NCBI GenBank assembly: GCA_963843465.1
Contig: CAWJKP010000006.1
Location: forward strand, 186,001-250,000
Direction: 5' to 3'
Source of the DNA: CAWJKP01 sp963843465
GTDB lineage: Bacteria; Planctomycetota; Planctomycetia; Pirellulales; Thermoguttaceae
Length of the DNA stretch: 64,000 nucleotides
Shown: positions 42,159 through 50,482 of the stretch, in pieces
How positions within the stretch are numbered: position 1 is the stretch's first letter
Layout of the letters: every line of letters starts with the position of its first letter
The notes under the pieces: model-generated
Seen by the model: only the letters and a program-made list of their open reading frames with translations
What the model was told of the DNA's origin: nothing
Databases searched by the model: none
Program-made: the position numbers and the translations under genes

Positions 42159-44813
42159 CTACTCCGGTTTCCAGCCGAACAGGGCCCAGTAGCGGCGGTC
42201 GAGCGAGTAAACGTCGATCGGGTCTTTCTCCAGATCCAGCGACGCCGGCAGCACGCCGAAACGCTTCATCTCCCGCACGTATTCGGGCCGTGGGCGGAAG
42301 CCGGGCATGTCGAAACGCTTGATCTCCTCCAAGCGGCGGCGGCCTGCCTCGCACATCGCCAAAAGGGCGCGGTAATCGGCGTCGGTCTTGTCGGCGAAGA
42401 CTGGAGCGCCGCCAGTCTCTGGGCCCTGGGGGTTACCGTTCAGGGTCCGGAATGTAGCAGGCACACGCCGTGTGCCGTCGGCTGTCGCCGCCTGTAGCGC
42501 GGACGGCACACGGCGTGTGCCGGCTACACTGAGCGCCGTGCCATGATCGGTTACGGTCGGGGGCCGGCGGCAGATTTCGTATCCGCCCGCCGCACGCGCC
42601 AAGGGCGCCAAGAGCACCAGCGACTTCTCCGGCCGGCTGAGATTGAAGACGAGGTGACGGCTGCGACGCAAGCGCGGATCGTTCATGTCGGGCGCCCAGA
42701 AGCTCAAGCCGTTCTCGTCGGAGAGCGAGCGGGGCAGCGGACATTGCTGGTCGTGGTGGCAGCCGGCACAACGCCGGTCGAAGGCCGCCACGGCCGCCCG
42801 CGTCTCGGGCCAGGCGGCGTCGCTGTCCAGGACCTCGTCGTTGGCCTGGTAGCCGCCGATCATGCCCGTGCCCAGCGCGGCGTAGGTTCCCGGATAGGGC
42901 GCGCCGGCGTCGAGCCAGAGCCGCACGGTCTGCCGCTGGCGGGGCGAAAGGCTCACCTGGTAGTGCGAAGCGTCCAGCTTTCCCATCAGCGGACTGCCGC
43001 CGCTGCCCAGGGTCCGCGGCGGATAGTTGCTGCGGGCGTAGTTGCGGCCGTCGCGGACTTGTTGCCAGACGACCAACGTGTAATAGCTGTGCGAGAACAT
43101 CGGCCCGCGGTCGCCGCTGAGGATTACGCCTCCGGCGCGCTGGTCGTAGTCGTGACAGGCGAGACAATGCTGATCGAGGATTGGCTGCACGTCGCGGGGG
43201 AAATCGGGCACGTCGGGGGCGCCGGCGATGGCGGCGATGGGGCTGGGACCGCGGCGGGCGGCCAGCGGCAGCGCCGCCGCACGGAGCGAAGGCGCCGCCG
43301 TGCGATGCTCGTGACACCCCACGCAGCCCAACGTCTCGCCGGGCTCCAGCGCGGTGAAGCTCTGCATCCGCTTGACCGCCAGGTCGTGCTCGTCCAGGGC
43401 CACGAACAGCAGGCTCCGCATGGCCGGCGCCTCGAAAAAGGCGGAGCCGTCCGGCTCGACGGGGACCGTTCCCAGCACGCGTTCCAGGGTGAAGGTCCCC
43501 GCGTAGCTCAAGGGGTCCATGCCGCCGGTGAAGTTGATCGGCTTGGGCAGACTCTCCAGCACCAGGAGCTTCTTGATCTCGCCCGGTTTGACTCCCGCCA
43601 TGTTGCGGCCGAAGGTCACGTCTTCCAAGAGGTATCTGCCCGTCGGCCGGGCCAAGTCGACCTGCGAGGGGAGGACCGGCTCGAGCTGGCGCTTCACCAG
43701 CGGGCGCGGCTCGTGCAGCCAGACGTCGCCGAACTCCGCGGGAAGCGTGTAGAGCGGCTGGACGGCCCCCTGGGCGTCGACCAGCACCAGCGATTTCTCC
43801 TTCGCGGCTAGAAATGTGTTTTCGCTGATCGCCCAGGGGTCGCGGAAGCCGCCGCCGGCGGTGATCGTGTGCAGCGAGGGCAGGTGGTCGGGACCGTGTT
43901 TCGGACTCAGCGTGGCGAGGAAGCCCGCGTGCTCGGGGGCGCCGTGGCCGGGCGAGCGGATCAGCACCACGCGGTCCGTGCCAGGGATCGGCTTGGCGTC
44001 GAGGTAGACGTCGCCGGGGTGGAGATTGCCGAAGTAGACGGTCTGGCCGGTGCCGTCGGGGTTCATCGTCCAGAGGTGGTGATAGTTGACCTGCGAGCGA
44101 TCCACGTATTCCCAGCGCGTGTAGAGGACCCGCCCGTCGGGGAGCACCCAGGGTGTGTTGTCCTGTTCGAGGTTGGCCGAGAGCTGGCGGAGGTTGCGGC
44201 CGTCGGTGTCGCAGCGGTAGAGATTGGCCACCTGGGTGATCCAGCAGTTGACCCACCGCCGGCTGCGGGCGGAAACGAAGACGATGCCGCCGTCGGGCAG
44301 GAAGCAGGGCTCGATATCGTCGTAGATGCCGCCGGTCAGTTGCCGCAGGCCGCCGCCATCGGAGGCGATTTCGTAGAGATGGTACGCGTCGTGGCCGCCT
44401 TGACGATAGGAGAAGACGATCCGCCGGCCGTCGTAGTCGACGCACGGGTCGCGGACGGCCCCTTGAGGATCGTCCAACAGCATGGTCATCTTGCCGCTGG
44501 TGAGGCTCAGCTTGCAGAGCCGGCCGCCCTTGCCGTAGCACTTCCGATCGGCGTCGGTGGAGAAATAGCCGAAGTTGGCATACCAGTGCTCCGAGAAGAC
44601 GCTCCGCACGGCGAAGACGATCTCCTCCATGCCATCCGGCACGCCATGCGAGACGCTGACAGGCCCGGCCGCCAAGACCGTGCCGCCGAAGGTCGCCGCC
44701 AGGATGGCTGCCGGGAGGAGAACGTGCGATCTCAAAAGGTGGCTCCTGTTCTCCGGTCTGCGGTAGGCGCGTGGGTGGGCTGCAATCGGGCGGGACGCCT
44801 GGGGCAGTCTCAT
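42159..44813 (-). CDS. HzsA-like multihaem cytochrome c / beta-propeller protein
   Basis: Signal peptide (HVLLPAAILAATFGGTVLAA), then TolB/propeller-like repeats (GRRIVFSYRQGGHDAYHLYE, FLPDGGIVFVSARSRRWVNC) and c-type haem sites CVGCH, CLACH and CAGCH. The whole resembles the hydrazine synthase alpha subunit homologues that are widespread in non-anammox planctomycetes, where they are thought to be redox proteins, not hydrazine makers. Near residues 763-785 the sequence SVAGTRRVPSALQAATADGT is translated from a palindromic repeat (42454-42527) placed in frame. 884 residues. Confidence 0.82.
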   Translation of the reverse strand: MRLPQASRPIAAHPRAYRRPENRSHLLRSHVLLPAAILAATFGGTVLAAGPVSVSHGVPDGMEEIVFAVRSVFSEHWYANFGYFSTDADRKCYGKGGRLCKLSLTSGKMTMLLDDPQGAVRDPCVDYDGRRIVFSYRQGGHDAYHLYEIASDGGGLRQLTGGIYDDIEPCFLPDGGIVFVSARSRRWVNCWITQVANLYRCDTDGRNLRQLSANLEQDNTPWVLPDGRVLYTRWEYVDRSQVNYHHLWTMNPDGTGQTVYFGNLHPGDVYLDAKPIPGTDRVVLIRSPGHGAPEHAGFLATLSPKHGPDHLPSLHTITAGGGFRDPWAISENTFLAAKEKSLVLVDAQGAVQPLYTLPAEFGDVWLHEPRPLVKRQLEPVLPSQVDLARPTGRYLLEDVTFGRNMAGVKPGEIKKLLVLESLPKPINFTGGMDPLSYAGTFTLERVLGTVPVEPDGSAFFEAPAMRSLLFVALDEHDLAVKRMQSFTALEPGETLGCVGCHEHRTAAPSLRAAALPLAARRGPSPIAAIAGAPDVPDFPRDVQPILDQHCLACHDYDQRAGGVILSGDRGPMFSHSYYTLVVWQQVRDGRNYARSNYPPRTLGSGGSPLMGKLDASHYQVSLSPRQRQTVRLWLDAGAPYPGTYAALGTGMIGGYQANDEVLDSDAAWPETRAAVAAFDRRCAGCHHDQQCPLPRSLSDENGLSFWAPDMNDPRLRRSRHLVFNLSRPEKSLVLLAPLARAAGGYEICRRPPTVTDHGTALSVAGTRRVPSALQAATADGTRRVPATFRTLNGNPQGPETGGAPVFADKTDADYRALLAMCEAGRRRLEEIKRFDMPGFRPRPEYVREMKRFGVLPASLDLEKDPIDVYSLDRRYWALFGWKPE
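42454..42527. repeat. GTAGCAGGCACACGCC palindrome inside the HzsA-like gene
   Basis: GTAGCAGGCACACGCCGTGT and the mirrored ACACGGCGTGTGCCGGCTAC lie 30-odd bp apart within coding sequence. Other copies: 46762-46816, 48588-48642 and 49525-49584. Confidence 0.9.
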
Positions 44814-44874
44814 AATACCCGGAAATCAGGCGGACATGAAGCGCGGCTCCTACCAAGCGGCCGAGGTGCTGCGA

Positions 44875-45894
44875 TCAGGTCATCTGCCAGATGGCCATGT
44901 GGAGCATATCGCGGAGGCGGTGGTTGGCCACAAGCACGGCAGCCGGCTCGAAGCCGCAGTGCATCAGGCAATGCTGGCAGCGCGGGTCGTTGCCCGGGCC
45001 GAGCTGGTCCCAGGTTGTGGAGTCGATCAGCTCGCGGAAGCTGGAATAGTGGGTGTCGGTGATGAGGTAACACGGGCCTTTCCAACCCCGCACGTTTCGC
45101 GTGGGATTGGCCCAGGCCGCGCATTGCAGCTCGCGCTCGCCCATGAGGAACTGCCTGTAGATCGGCGAGGCCACCAGGCGGAAGCCGGCCAGCAACCCCT
45201 TGGACTGGCGAAACTTGGCGCGGGTCTGCTCGCGGGTCATGAAGATCTGCTCGGCGCCGCCGGGATCGGCCTCCTGCACGGACTGGTAGCCATAGGCCGG
45301 CGAGAGCATGAAGCCGTCCACGTGCAGTTGGCTGAGAAACTCGAAGAGCACGGCGATCTCGTGTACGTCGGTCTGCTGGTAGACGGTGGTGTTGGTGCAG
45401 ACCTGGAAGCCGGCCTCCTTCGCGGCGCGGATGCCCTCGACGGCCCTGGCAAAGACCCCTTTCCGCTGGACGGCCTGGTCGTGCGTGGCCTCCATGCCGT
45501 CGAGATGGACGTTGAAGAACAGCCGGCTGCTGGGCCGGAAGAGGGAGAGTTTCTTGTGGAGCAACAGGCCGTTGGTGCAGAGGTAGACGTGCTTCCGCCG
45601 CCCGACGATCTCGGCCGTCAGCGTCTGGATCTCTCGATAGATCAGCGGTTCGCCGCCGCAAATGCTCACGACCGGCGCCCCGCACTCATCGACCGACGCC
45701 AGGCAGTCGGCCAGGGAAAGCTTCTGGCGAAACGTGCTGCGATACTCGCGGATCCGCCCGCAGCCCGTGCATTTCAGATTGCAAGCGTGCAGCGGCTCCA
45801 ACATCAGCACCAGCGGGAACCGGCTCTCGCCTGCCAGCCGCTTCTTCAAGAGGTAGCCGGTCATCGACCGGGTCAGGGAGAAGGGGAACCGCAT
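44875..45894 (-). CDS. hpnH: Adenosyl-hopene transferase HpnH (radical SAM)
   Basis: Radical SAM enzyme that couples adenosine to diploptene/hopene in bacteriohopanepolyol synthesis. The 4Fe-4S motif is C38-x3-C42-x2-C45 (LEPLHACNLKCTGCGRIREY); further signatures are VSICGGEPLIYREI, YLCTNGLLL and a Cys-rich C-terminus (CQHCLMHCGFEP). The start MRFPFSLTRSM at 45894 is the family's usual start. 339 residues. The hopene-cyclase-like gene lies immediately upstream on the same strand. Confidence 0.94.
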   Translation of the reverse strand: MRFPFSLTRSMTGYLLKKRLAGESRFPLVLMLEPLHACNLKCTGCGRIREYRSTFRQKLSLADCLASVDECGAPVVSICGGEPLIYREIQTLTAEIVGRRKHVYLCTNGLLLHKKLSLFRPSSRLFFNVHLDGMEATHDQAVQRKGVFARAVEGIRAAKEAGFQVCTNTTVYQQTDVHEIAVLFEFLSQLHVDGFMLSPAYGYQSVQEADPGGAEQIFMTREQTRAKFRQSKGLLAGFRLVASPIYRQFLMGERELQCAAWANPTRNVRGWKGPCYLITDTHYSSFRELIDSTTWDQLGPGNDPRCQHCLMHCGFEPAAVLVANHRLRDMLHMAIWQMT

Positions 45895-46761
45895 GGGACG
45901 GTGCATCCGAACGGGCGGAAACGTGTTTGAGCGTATTATAGCCCGGCCACCGCCCGCGGCCTGCCCAGATCGCTCGACGGAAAGACGACACAGAGGTTGG
46001 GCGCCGCAACCATGGCCTGCGCCGCCGATGCGGTGACCGCCCATTGGGAGAGTGCCATCAGGGGGAAGTAAAGGGGATAGTAGTGGTGCCGCAGGTATGT
46101 CGCGCCGGGAAGTCCCGTGCCGGTGAAGGGCTCCTCGACCCAAGTGCCGTCATCGACTTGAGTGTCGACCAGGTATTGGACTGCCCGGGCTACCGCCGGG
46201 TGAGCTTCCAGCCCGGCGGACAACAAGCCCATCAAGGCCCAAGCGGTCTGCGAGGCGGTCGGCTCCCCTTGGCCCCGCTGCCGCGGATCGGCATAACTGT
46301 CGGGCGACTCTCCCCAGCCGCCGCAAGGCTGCTGACGGCTCAAGAGCCAATTGGCCCCCGCGGCTACCGACGGATCGTCGCCGGAGAGGCCGATTCGAGC
46401 CAAACCGGCCAGCACCTGCCAGGTGCCGTAGACGTAGTTCACGCCTCCGCGGCCGAACCAGCTCCCATCCGGCTCTTGCCGGCGGCGAAGGTAAGCGACC
46501 GCGCGGTCCACGGCAGGGTGTCCCATGCCATGCCCGAGCTTGCCCAGGGCCTCGAGTACTCGGCCGGTGGAATCGGGCGTGCTCGCGCCGCTCGACACCC
46601 GCCGCCGGACACCAAGGGGAAACGGCCGACCAGAGCGACGTGGGTCACTGCCCCAGCCCCCGTCGTCGTTTTGTAAGTCCAAGAGCCAGCCGAGGGCTTT
46701 ATCGATGGCCTCGGTCTCGGAAACAACGTCCATCGCGCCGTCGGCACTGCCGGACAAGCCC

Positions 46762-46816
46762 GTAGTAGGCACACGCCGTGTGCCGTCCGCGACGGCACAC
46801 GGCGTGTGCCTACTAC
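46762..46816. repeat. GTAGTAGGCACACGCC perfect palindrome inside the cyclase gene
   Basis: A 55-bp palindrome with 26-bp perfect arms (GTAGTAGGCACACGCCGTGT... mirrored to ...GTGTGCCTACTAC), translated in frame as SRHTPCAVADGTRRVP. Confidence 0.92.
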
Positions 46817-46853
46817 ATTGGTCGTCGAACAACCGCAGATCAGGCGGCACGCA

Positions 46854-46912
46854 GCCGGCGTGGCCGCCGGGGCTAACGGGTACAGCTCTGTTAGCCCCGG
46901 CGGCCACGCCGG
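46854..46912. repeat. GCCGGCGTGGCCGCCGGGGC palindrome inside the cyclase gene
   Basis: GCCGGCGTGGCCGCCGGGGC-TAAC and GTTAGCCCCGGCGGCCACGC-CGG face each other over a 12-bp loop. A second copy is at 51853-51914 inside the YfhO-like gene. Confidence 0.9.
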
Positions 46913-47071
46913 TTGTACGGCCGACACGGCTAACACTCGGCGGATCGACGGTCGCATCCTGCAAGGCCATGAGCACCAGGGCCGAGGTGTTCGTGTCGGC
47001 CGTCTCTTGTCGCGCGCCGGTGGCCGACCAGCCGCCCGGCCGGCTCTCGCCGGATTTGTCGCGATCGCTCT

Positions 47072-47117
47072 GTAGGGCGGACTTCAGTCCGCCCAGGCGG
47101 ACTAAAGTCCGCCCTAC
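47072..47117. repeat. GTAGGGCGGACTTCAGTCCGCCC repeat inside the cyclase gene
   Basis: Two small hairpins, GGCGGACTTCAGTCCGCC and GGCGGACTAAAGTCCGCC, with GTAG/CTAC ends; in frame within the gene. Confidence 0.88.
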
Positions 47118-47523
47118 GAACGGGGCCTCAGCCCAGCAGCGCGTCTGCCGGGCCAAGAGCCAGTGGGCCGCACGAAGGATCGCCGGGCTGTCGCCGCGTA
47201 GTCCGCCGGCGTGCAGGGCCCGCAGGGCGCTGGCCGTGTCGGCGGCCGGCAACTGGCAAGGCTGCACGCGGATCGAGCGCGACGCTGGAAGTTCGACGAT
47301 CGACGCTTCGATCTGCCGGCGGCAGCGGCCCACTTCGGGGCTGTCGTCCGCATAGCCCAGAGCCCGCAGCGCGGCCAGGGTCCAGAAGATCGCCGGCCCG
47401 TGGCCCCACGTGCCGTCGCCGGTTGGCAGCCGCTGGACGAGCCGCGCCTCCGCCGCGCGGATCGCCCGGCGACGGAGCGGCGCCAGGAGCTGTTTCAAGA
47501 CCGGAGCGTGGCGACGGGCAAGA

Positions 47524-47570
47524 ATGCCCATCCTACGGCCGCTGTAGGTTGGGCATTCCTGCGGACGGTG
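47524..47570. repeat. GGATGGGCATTCTT / GGTTGGGCATTCCT inverted pair
   Basis: AAGAATGCCCATCCTAC and GTAGGTTGGGCATTCCT meet head to head over GGCCGCT. The reading frame of the cyclase gene changes here. Confidence 0.8.
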
Positions 47571-48587
47571 GCTGCCGGGCTCTTGAGCCAGCTTATTAGC
47601 AGCCGAACGGCCAGCCGTTTCCAAAATGGGGACCGTCCCCCATCTGTCCCTGAACCGATCGCCGAGCCACCCACTTGGCACGGCCGCCACTGTTCGGGAG
47701 CGGCGACAAACAGCTCGCGAACGCCTCGCCGCGGGTCGATGCGATGGACCGGTTGCCGGACGGAGACGATCGACAGGGCCGCCAGCAGCGTCTTGGACCA
47801 CGCGCCGAGCCCGTGGGTGCCCAACGGATCGGGCCGGCCGAACAGGCCGCCGGAGGTCCAAAGCGCGATTTCCGGCGGGATCGCCGGGCACGAGCCGTAC
47901 GGGATCTGACCCAAAAGTGCCAGCCAGTAGCGGGTCAGCCCGTCGGCCGCGTCGGCGCCGCCTAGAGCCAGGATTGCCCGCCGCGCCCGGTAGAGGGGCT
48001 CGCCGCCGGGATCCTGGCCGGAGAGCTTCAGGGCGAAATAAGCCTGGACGCTGAGGCTTGTGTCGGGCCGGCCGCCGGGGTAGACCGCCCAGCCACCTTG
48101 CGGCAACTGGGTCTCCAAGAGGCGTTGGGCTGCCCGGCGGACCAGGTCGCCGTCTCGGCCGCCCCACAGGGCGTCGAGCATGATCGCCTGGCTCTCCAGG
48201 GCCGAGTTGCCTTCCACGGGCCCGGCCCAGGAACCATCGGCACGCTGCTCGGCTAACAGCCGCCGCCGTGCCCGAAGAATTGCCCGGCGCGCCGCCGTGG
48301 CCAAAGAACCTGGAAGAGGACGCTTGAGGCGGGGTCGCTCCCGCAAGGCTCCGTCCTGTCCGTCCCTGGGCAGGGGGGATTCGCACCTGAAGATTCTCAT
48401 GCCAGCGCTCGTCCTGATCGTTCGTGCGGGTCTTCCTTGACACGCGCCGAGCCTCCTGGCCCGGCCGGAGTAAGATAAGCCATTCCGCGAAGGTCATCAA
48501 GAGCGCCGCGAGAGACTCGGCCCACTGCTAGCAGTGCTGGCAGCCTGTAGGCTATGCTTCAGCATAACTGACGAAGCTCTGGGTAAT

Positions 48588-48642
48588 GTAGCAGGCACAC
48601 GCCGTGTGCCGTCGCGGACGGCACACGGCGTGTGCCTGCTAC
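48588..48642. repeat. GTAGCAGGCACACGCC palindrome, intergenic copy
   Basis: A 55-bp near-perfect palindrome with GTAG/CTAC ends, 9 bp from the stop of the prepilin peptidase gene; possible terminator for the pilus operon. Confidence 0.9.
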
Positions 48643-48650
48643 TAATCAGC

Positions 48651-49211
48651 TCAGACGAACATGCCGGCCCAGACGAAGTAGCCGATGGTGCCGATGGCGA
48701 TGGGAATCCCGTAGGGCAAGAGCATCATGCGGCTCTTGCGTTCGGCGGCCAAGGCCGACAACTGGGCCGGGTCGCGGACCACGAGAATCTCATCGACGAT
48801 CGCCACGAACTGTTGCTGATGGTGCTTCCATTTCCTCCGCCAGATCACCATCCCCAAGGCGATCAGGCCGCCGATGAGGGCCGAAACGCCGAAGGCCCAG
48901 AGGGTGTCGTTCACGCCGATCCAGGCGCCCACGCCGGCCAACAGCTTGACGTCGCCGGCGCCCATGCCGCCGATGGCATAGGCCGGCAGCAACAGGCCCA
49001 GACCAAGGGCTGTGCCCGCCAGGCTCGCCCCCAGTCCGCTCCAGCCGCAGCAAGCAGCCGCATAGATCCAGCCGGCGACAATCATGGGAAAGGTGATCCA
49101 GTTGGGCACCTTGAGCTTCCAGCCATCGATGGTCGCCGCGAGCACGAGGATCACGCTGACCAACCAGATCGGCCAATGCTGAGCGATGCCGATGAAGAGT
49201 TCGTGGGGCAT
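48651..49211 (-). CDS. Type IV prepilin peptidase, TadV/CpaA type
   Basis: A 186-residue polytopic protein with the two catalytic Asp of A24 peptidases: DGWKLKVPNW (first) and GMGAGDVKLLAGVGAWIG (second, GxGD). It would cut the leader of the Flp pilins encoded upstream in the same operon. The short form without the N-methylase domain suits Tad systems. The rest of the tad machinery is not in the window. Confidence 0.9.
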   Translation of the reverse strand: MPHELFIGIAQHWPIWLVSVILVLAATIDGWKLKVPNWITFPMIVAGWIYAAACCGWSGLGASLAGTALGLGLLLPAYAIGGMGAGDVKLLAGVGAWIGVNDTLWAFGVSALIGGLIALGMVIWRRKWKHHQQQFVAIVDEILVVRDPAQLSALAAERKSRMMLLPYGIPIAIGTIGYFVWAGMFV

Positions 49212-49284
49212 GGGGCTTGGTCTTGGGGCTTGGTCTTGGGGCTTGGGTCTTAGGGCTTAGGTCTTGGGTCGAAGCTCTTGGGTC

Positions 49285-49395
49285 TTAGGCCCGAGCGGTC
49301 AGCAGGAAACTCATCAGGCCGGCCACCACGGCGACGAAGTAGATCGCCACCTGGGCGGCCTCGTGAATCATTTCCGGGGGCAGTGTAAGGTACAT
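49285..49395 (-). CDS. 36-residue membrane protein in the pilin operon
   Basis: The frame MYLTLPPEMIHEAAQVAIYF then VAVVAGLMSFLLTARA* is one amphipathic start and one TM helix. It lies between the pilins and the prepilin peptidase with the same orientation. No name known to me. The conserved-looking single helix and position suggest a pilus accessory peptide; no ribosome binding site is obvious. Confidence 0.5.
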   Translation of the reverse strand: MYLTLPPEMIHEAAQVAIYFVAVVAGLMSFLLTARA

Positions 49396-49524
49396 GGCGT
49401 TGCTCTGCGGGTTGGCTAGGGCCTGGAAGACCATAGGTGGGGCACCGTCGTAGTCCCCTGCGCAACTCTAGGTCGAAAAATGCCTCCCGGCGGGCGAAAT
49501 CCGGCGCGGGAGGCTGGTTTCAAA

Positions 49525-49584
49525 GTAGTCGGCACACGCCGTGTGCCGTAAGTCGCGGACGGCACACGGCGTGTGCCTGCTAGC
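49525..49584. repeat. GTAGTCGGCACACGCC palindrome, intergenic copy
   Basis: Same family as 48588-48642, located between the last pilin and the 36-residue membrane protein gene; it could lower expression of the downstream part of the operon. Confidence 0.88.
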
Positions 49585-49590
49585 AAACGC

Positions 49591-49779
49591 TCAGCTCGGC
49601 GCCGCGGCGACGACGGAATTGTAGATCTGGTAGAAGGCGTTTTTGGCCGCCGTCCCCAGGGAACTGATCGCCGTAAGGCAAACGATCACGATCAAGGCCA
49701 GCATCACCGCGTATTCGACAGCGGTGGGGCCGTCCTCGGAAACGAGAAAACGACGCAACGATTGGGAAATCAGGGTCAT
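49591..49779 (-). CDS. flp: Flp-family type IVb pilin (third copy)
   Basis: A 62-residue pilin: MTLISQSLRRFLVSEDGPTA then VEYAVMLALIVIVCLTAISS. Cleavage is expected before the GP/E stretch (EDGPTAVEYAV has the G-x-x-x-x-E-Y Flp motif). GGAG 8 nt upstream supports the start at 49779; the longer frame is intergenic. Confidence 0.93.
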   Translation of the reverse strand: MTLISQSLRRFLVSEDGPTAVEYAVMLALIVIVCLTAISSLGTAAKNAFYQIYNSVVAAAPS

Positions 49780-49970
49780 TGGGGCTTCTCCGCTTGACTC
49801 GACAGGGCCTGCACCGCGGCGAACGGCCATCGGCCGGACGCGCAGATCCCGGCGGCCAAGACCCATAGAAAGGGACAAAGGAGGGGTTACGCTCTGGGGT
49901 CCCGCCTCGTCGATACGTTGGTTGCCGACCCACGGCCCACAGGAGGCCAGCGCTCGGCCCGTCGCACGCA

Positions 49971-50159
49971 CTAGCTCGGAGCGGCGGCGGCGACGGAGTT
50001 CTTCATTTGGTAAAAGGAGTTCTTGGTCGCCGTCCCCAGGGAGCTGATCGCCGTAAGGCAGACGATGATGATCAAGGAAAGCATCACCGCGTACTCGACG
50101 GGGCTAGGACCGTCCTCCGAGACGAGGAAGCGACGCAGCGCATGGGAAAGCGCTCTCAT
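49971..50159 (-). CDS. flp: Flp-family type IVb pilin (second copy)
   Basis: A 62-residue pilin with GPSPVEYAVMLSLIIIVCL, the most divergent of the three. GGAG 8 nt before the ATG at 50159. The 3' flank, including about 90 bp of intergenic sequence, is nearly repeated in the neighbouring copy, which shows a tandem duplication. Confidence 0.93.
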   Translation of the reverse strand: MRALSHALRRFLVSEDGPSPVEYAVMLSLIIIVCLTAISSLGTATKNSFYQMKNSVAAAAPS

Positions 50160-50293
50160 CGGGACTGCTCCGCTTGACTCGCCTGCCAACAAAAGGAAAA
50201 AGGAGGCGGTTGCGCTCTGGGGTCCCGCCTCGTCGATGCCTCGGATACCGACCCACGGCCCGCAAGGGGCCGGCGCTCGGCCCGTCGCACGCA

Positions 50294-50482
50294 CTAGCTC
50301 GGAGCGGCGGCGGCGACGGAGTTCTTGATCTGGTAGAAGGCGTTCTTGGCCGCGGTCCCCAGAGAGCTGATCGCCGTGAGGCAGACGATCACGATCAAGG
50401 CCAGCATCACCGCGTACTCGACCGCGGTAGGGCCGTCCTCGGAAACGAGAAAACGACGAACACTGTTTGCGAGCGACTTCAT
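50294..50482 (-). CDS. flp: Flp-family type IVb pilin (first copy)
   Basis: A 62-residue pilin, MKSLANSVRRFLVSEDGPTA then VEYAVMLALIVIV. GGGAGGAG precedes the ATG at 50482. It is the promoter-proximal pilin and lies about 220 nt downstream of the putative c-di-GMP riboswitch. Confidence 0.93.
   Translation of the reverse strand: MKSLANSVRRFLVSEDGPTAVEYAVMLALIVIVCLTAISSLGTAAKNAFYQIKNSVAAAAPS

Larger units (their letters stand above)
45936..48400 (-). pseudogene. shc: Squalene-hopene cyclase-like gene invaded by repeats and frameshifted
   Basis: The N-terminal half (48400 to about 47575) has QW-type repeats (LLAEQRADGSWAGPVEGNSA, LETQLPQGGWAVYPGG) and the C-terminal half (about 47500 to 45936) has WFGRGGVNYVYGTWQVLAGL, QQPCGGWGES and ASQTAWALMGLLSAG, all cyclase landmarks. 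Four palindromic repeats lie inside: 46762-46816, 46854-46912 and 47072-47117 keep the frame, and the one near 47524-47570 coincides with the frame change. The catalytic DxDD position reads TADTNTSAL, so the acidic triad seems lost. A neighbouring hpnH implies hopanoid context, but this gene is probably not a working cyclase. Confidence 0.78.

Noticed and set aside
42159..44813. True hydrazine synthase (anammox metabolism)
   Set aside because: Only an alpha-subunit-like protein is present, without beta and gamma subunits or hydrazine dehydrogenase; such homologues are common in non-anammox planctomycetes.
42433..44856. 807-codon minus-strand frame overlapping the HzsA-like gene
   Set aside because: Same strand, other frame; Arg/Pro/Gly-rich and without haem or propeller motifs.
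46762..46816. Repeats in the 42-50 kb region as a CRISPR array
   Set aside because: Copies are palindromic, far apart and irregularly spaced, with no unique spacers of constant size and no cas genes.
49250..49465. 71-codon frame between prepilin peptidase and pilins
   Set aside because: Arg/Pro-rich and in a different frame from the hydrophobic 36-codon gene at 49285-49395, which fits the locus far better.
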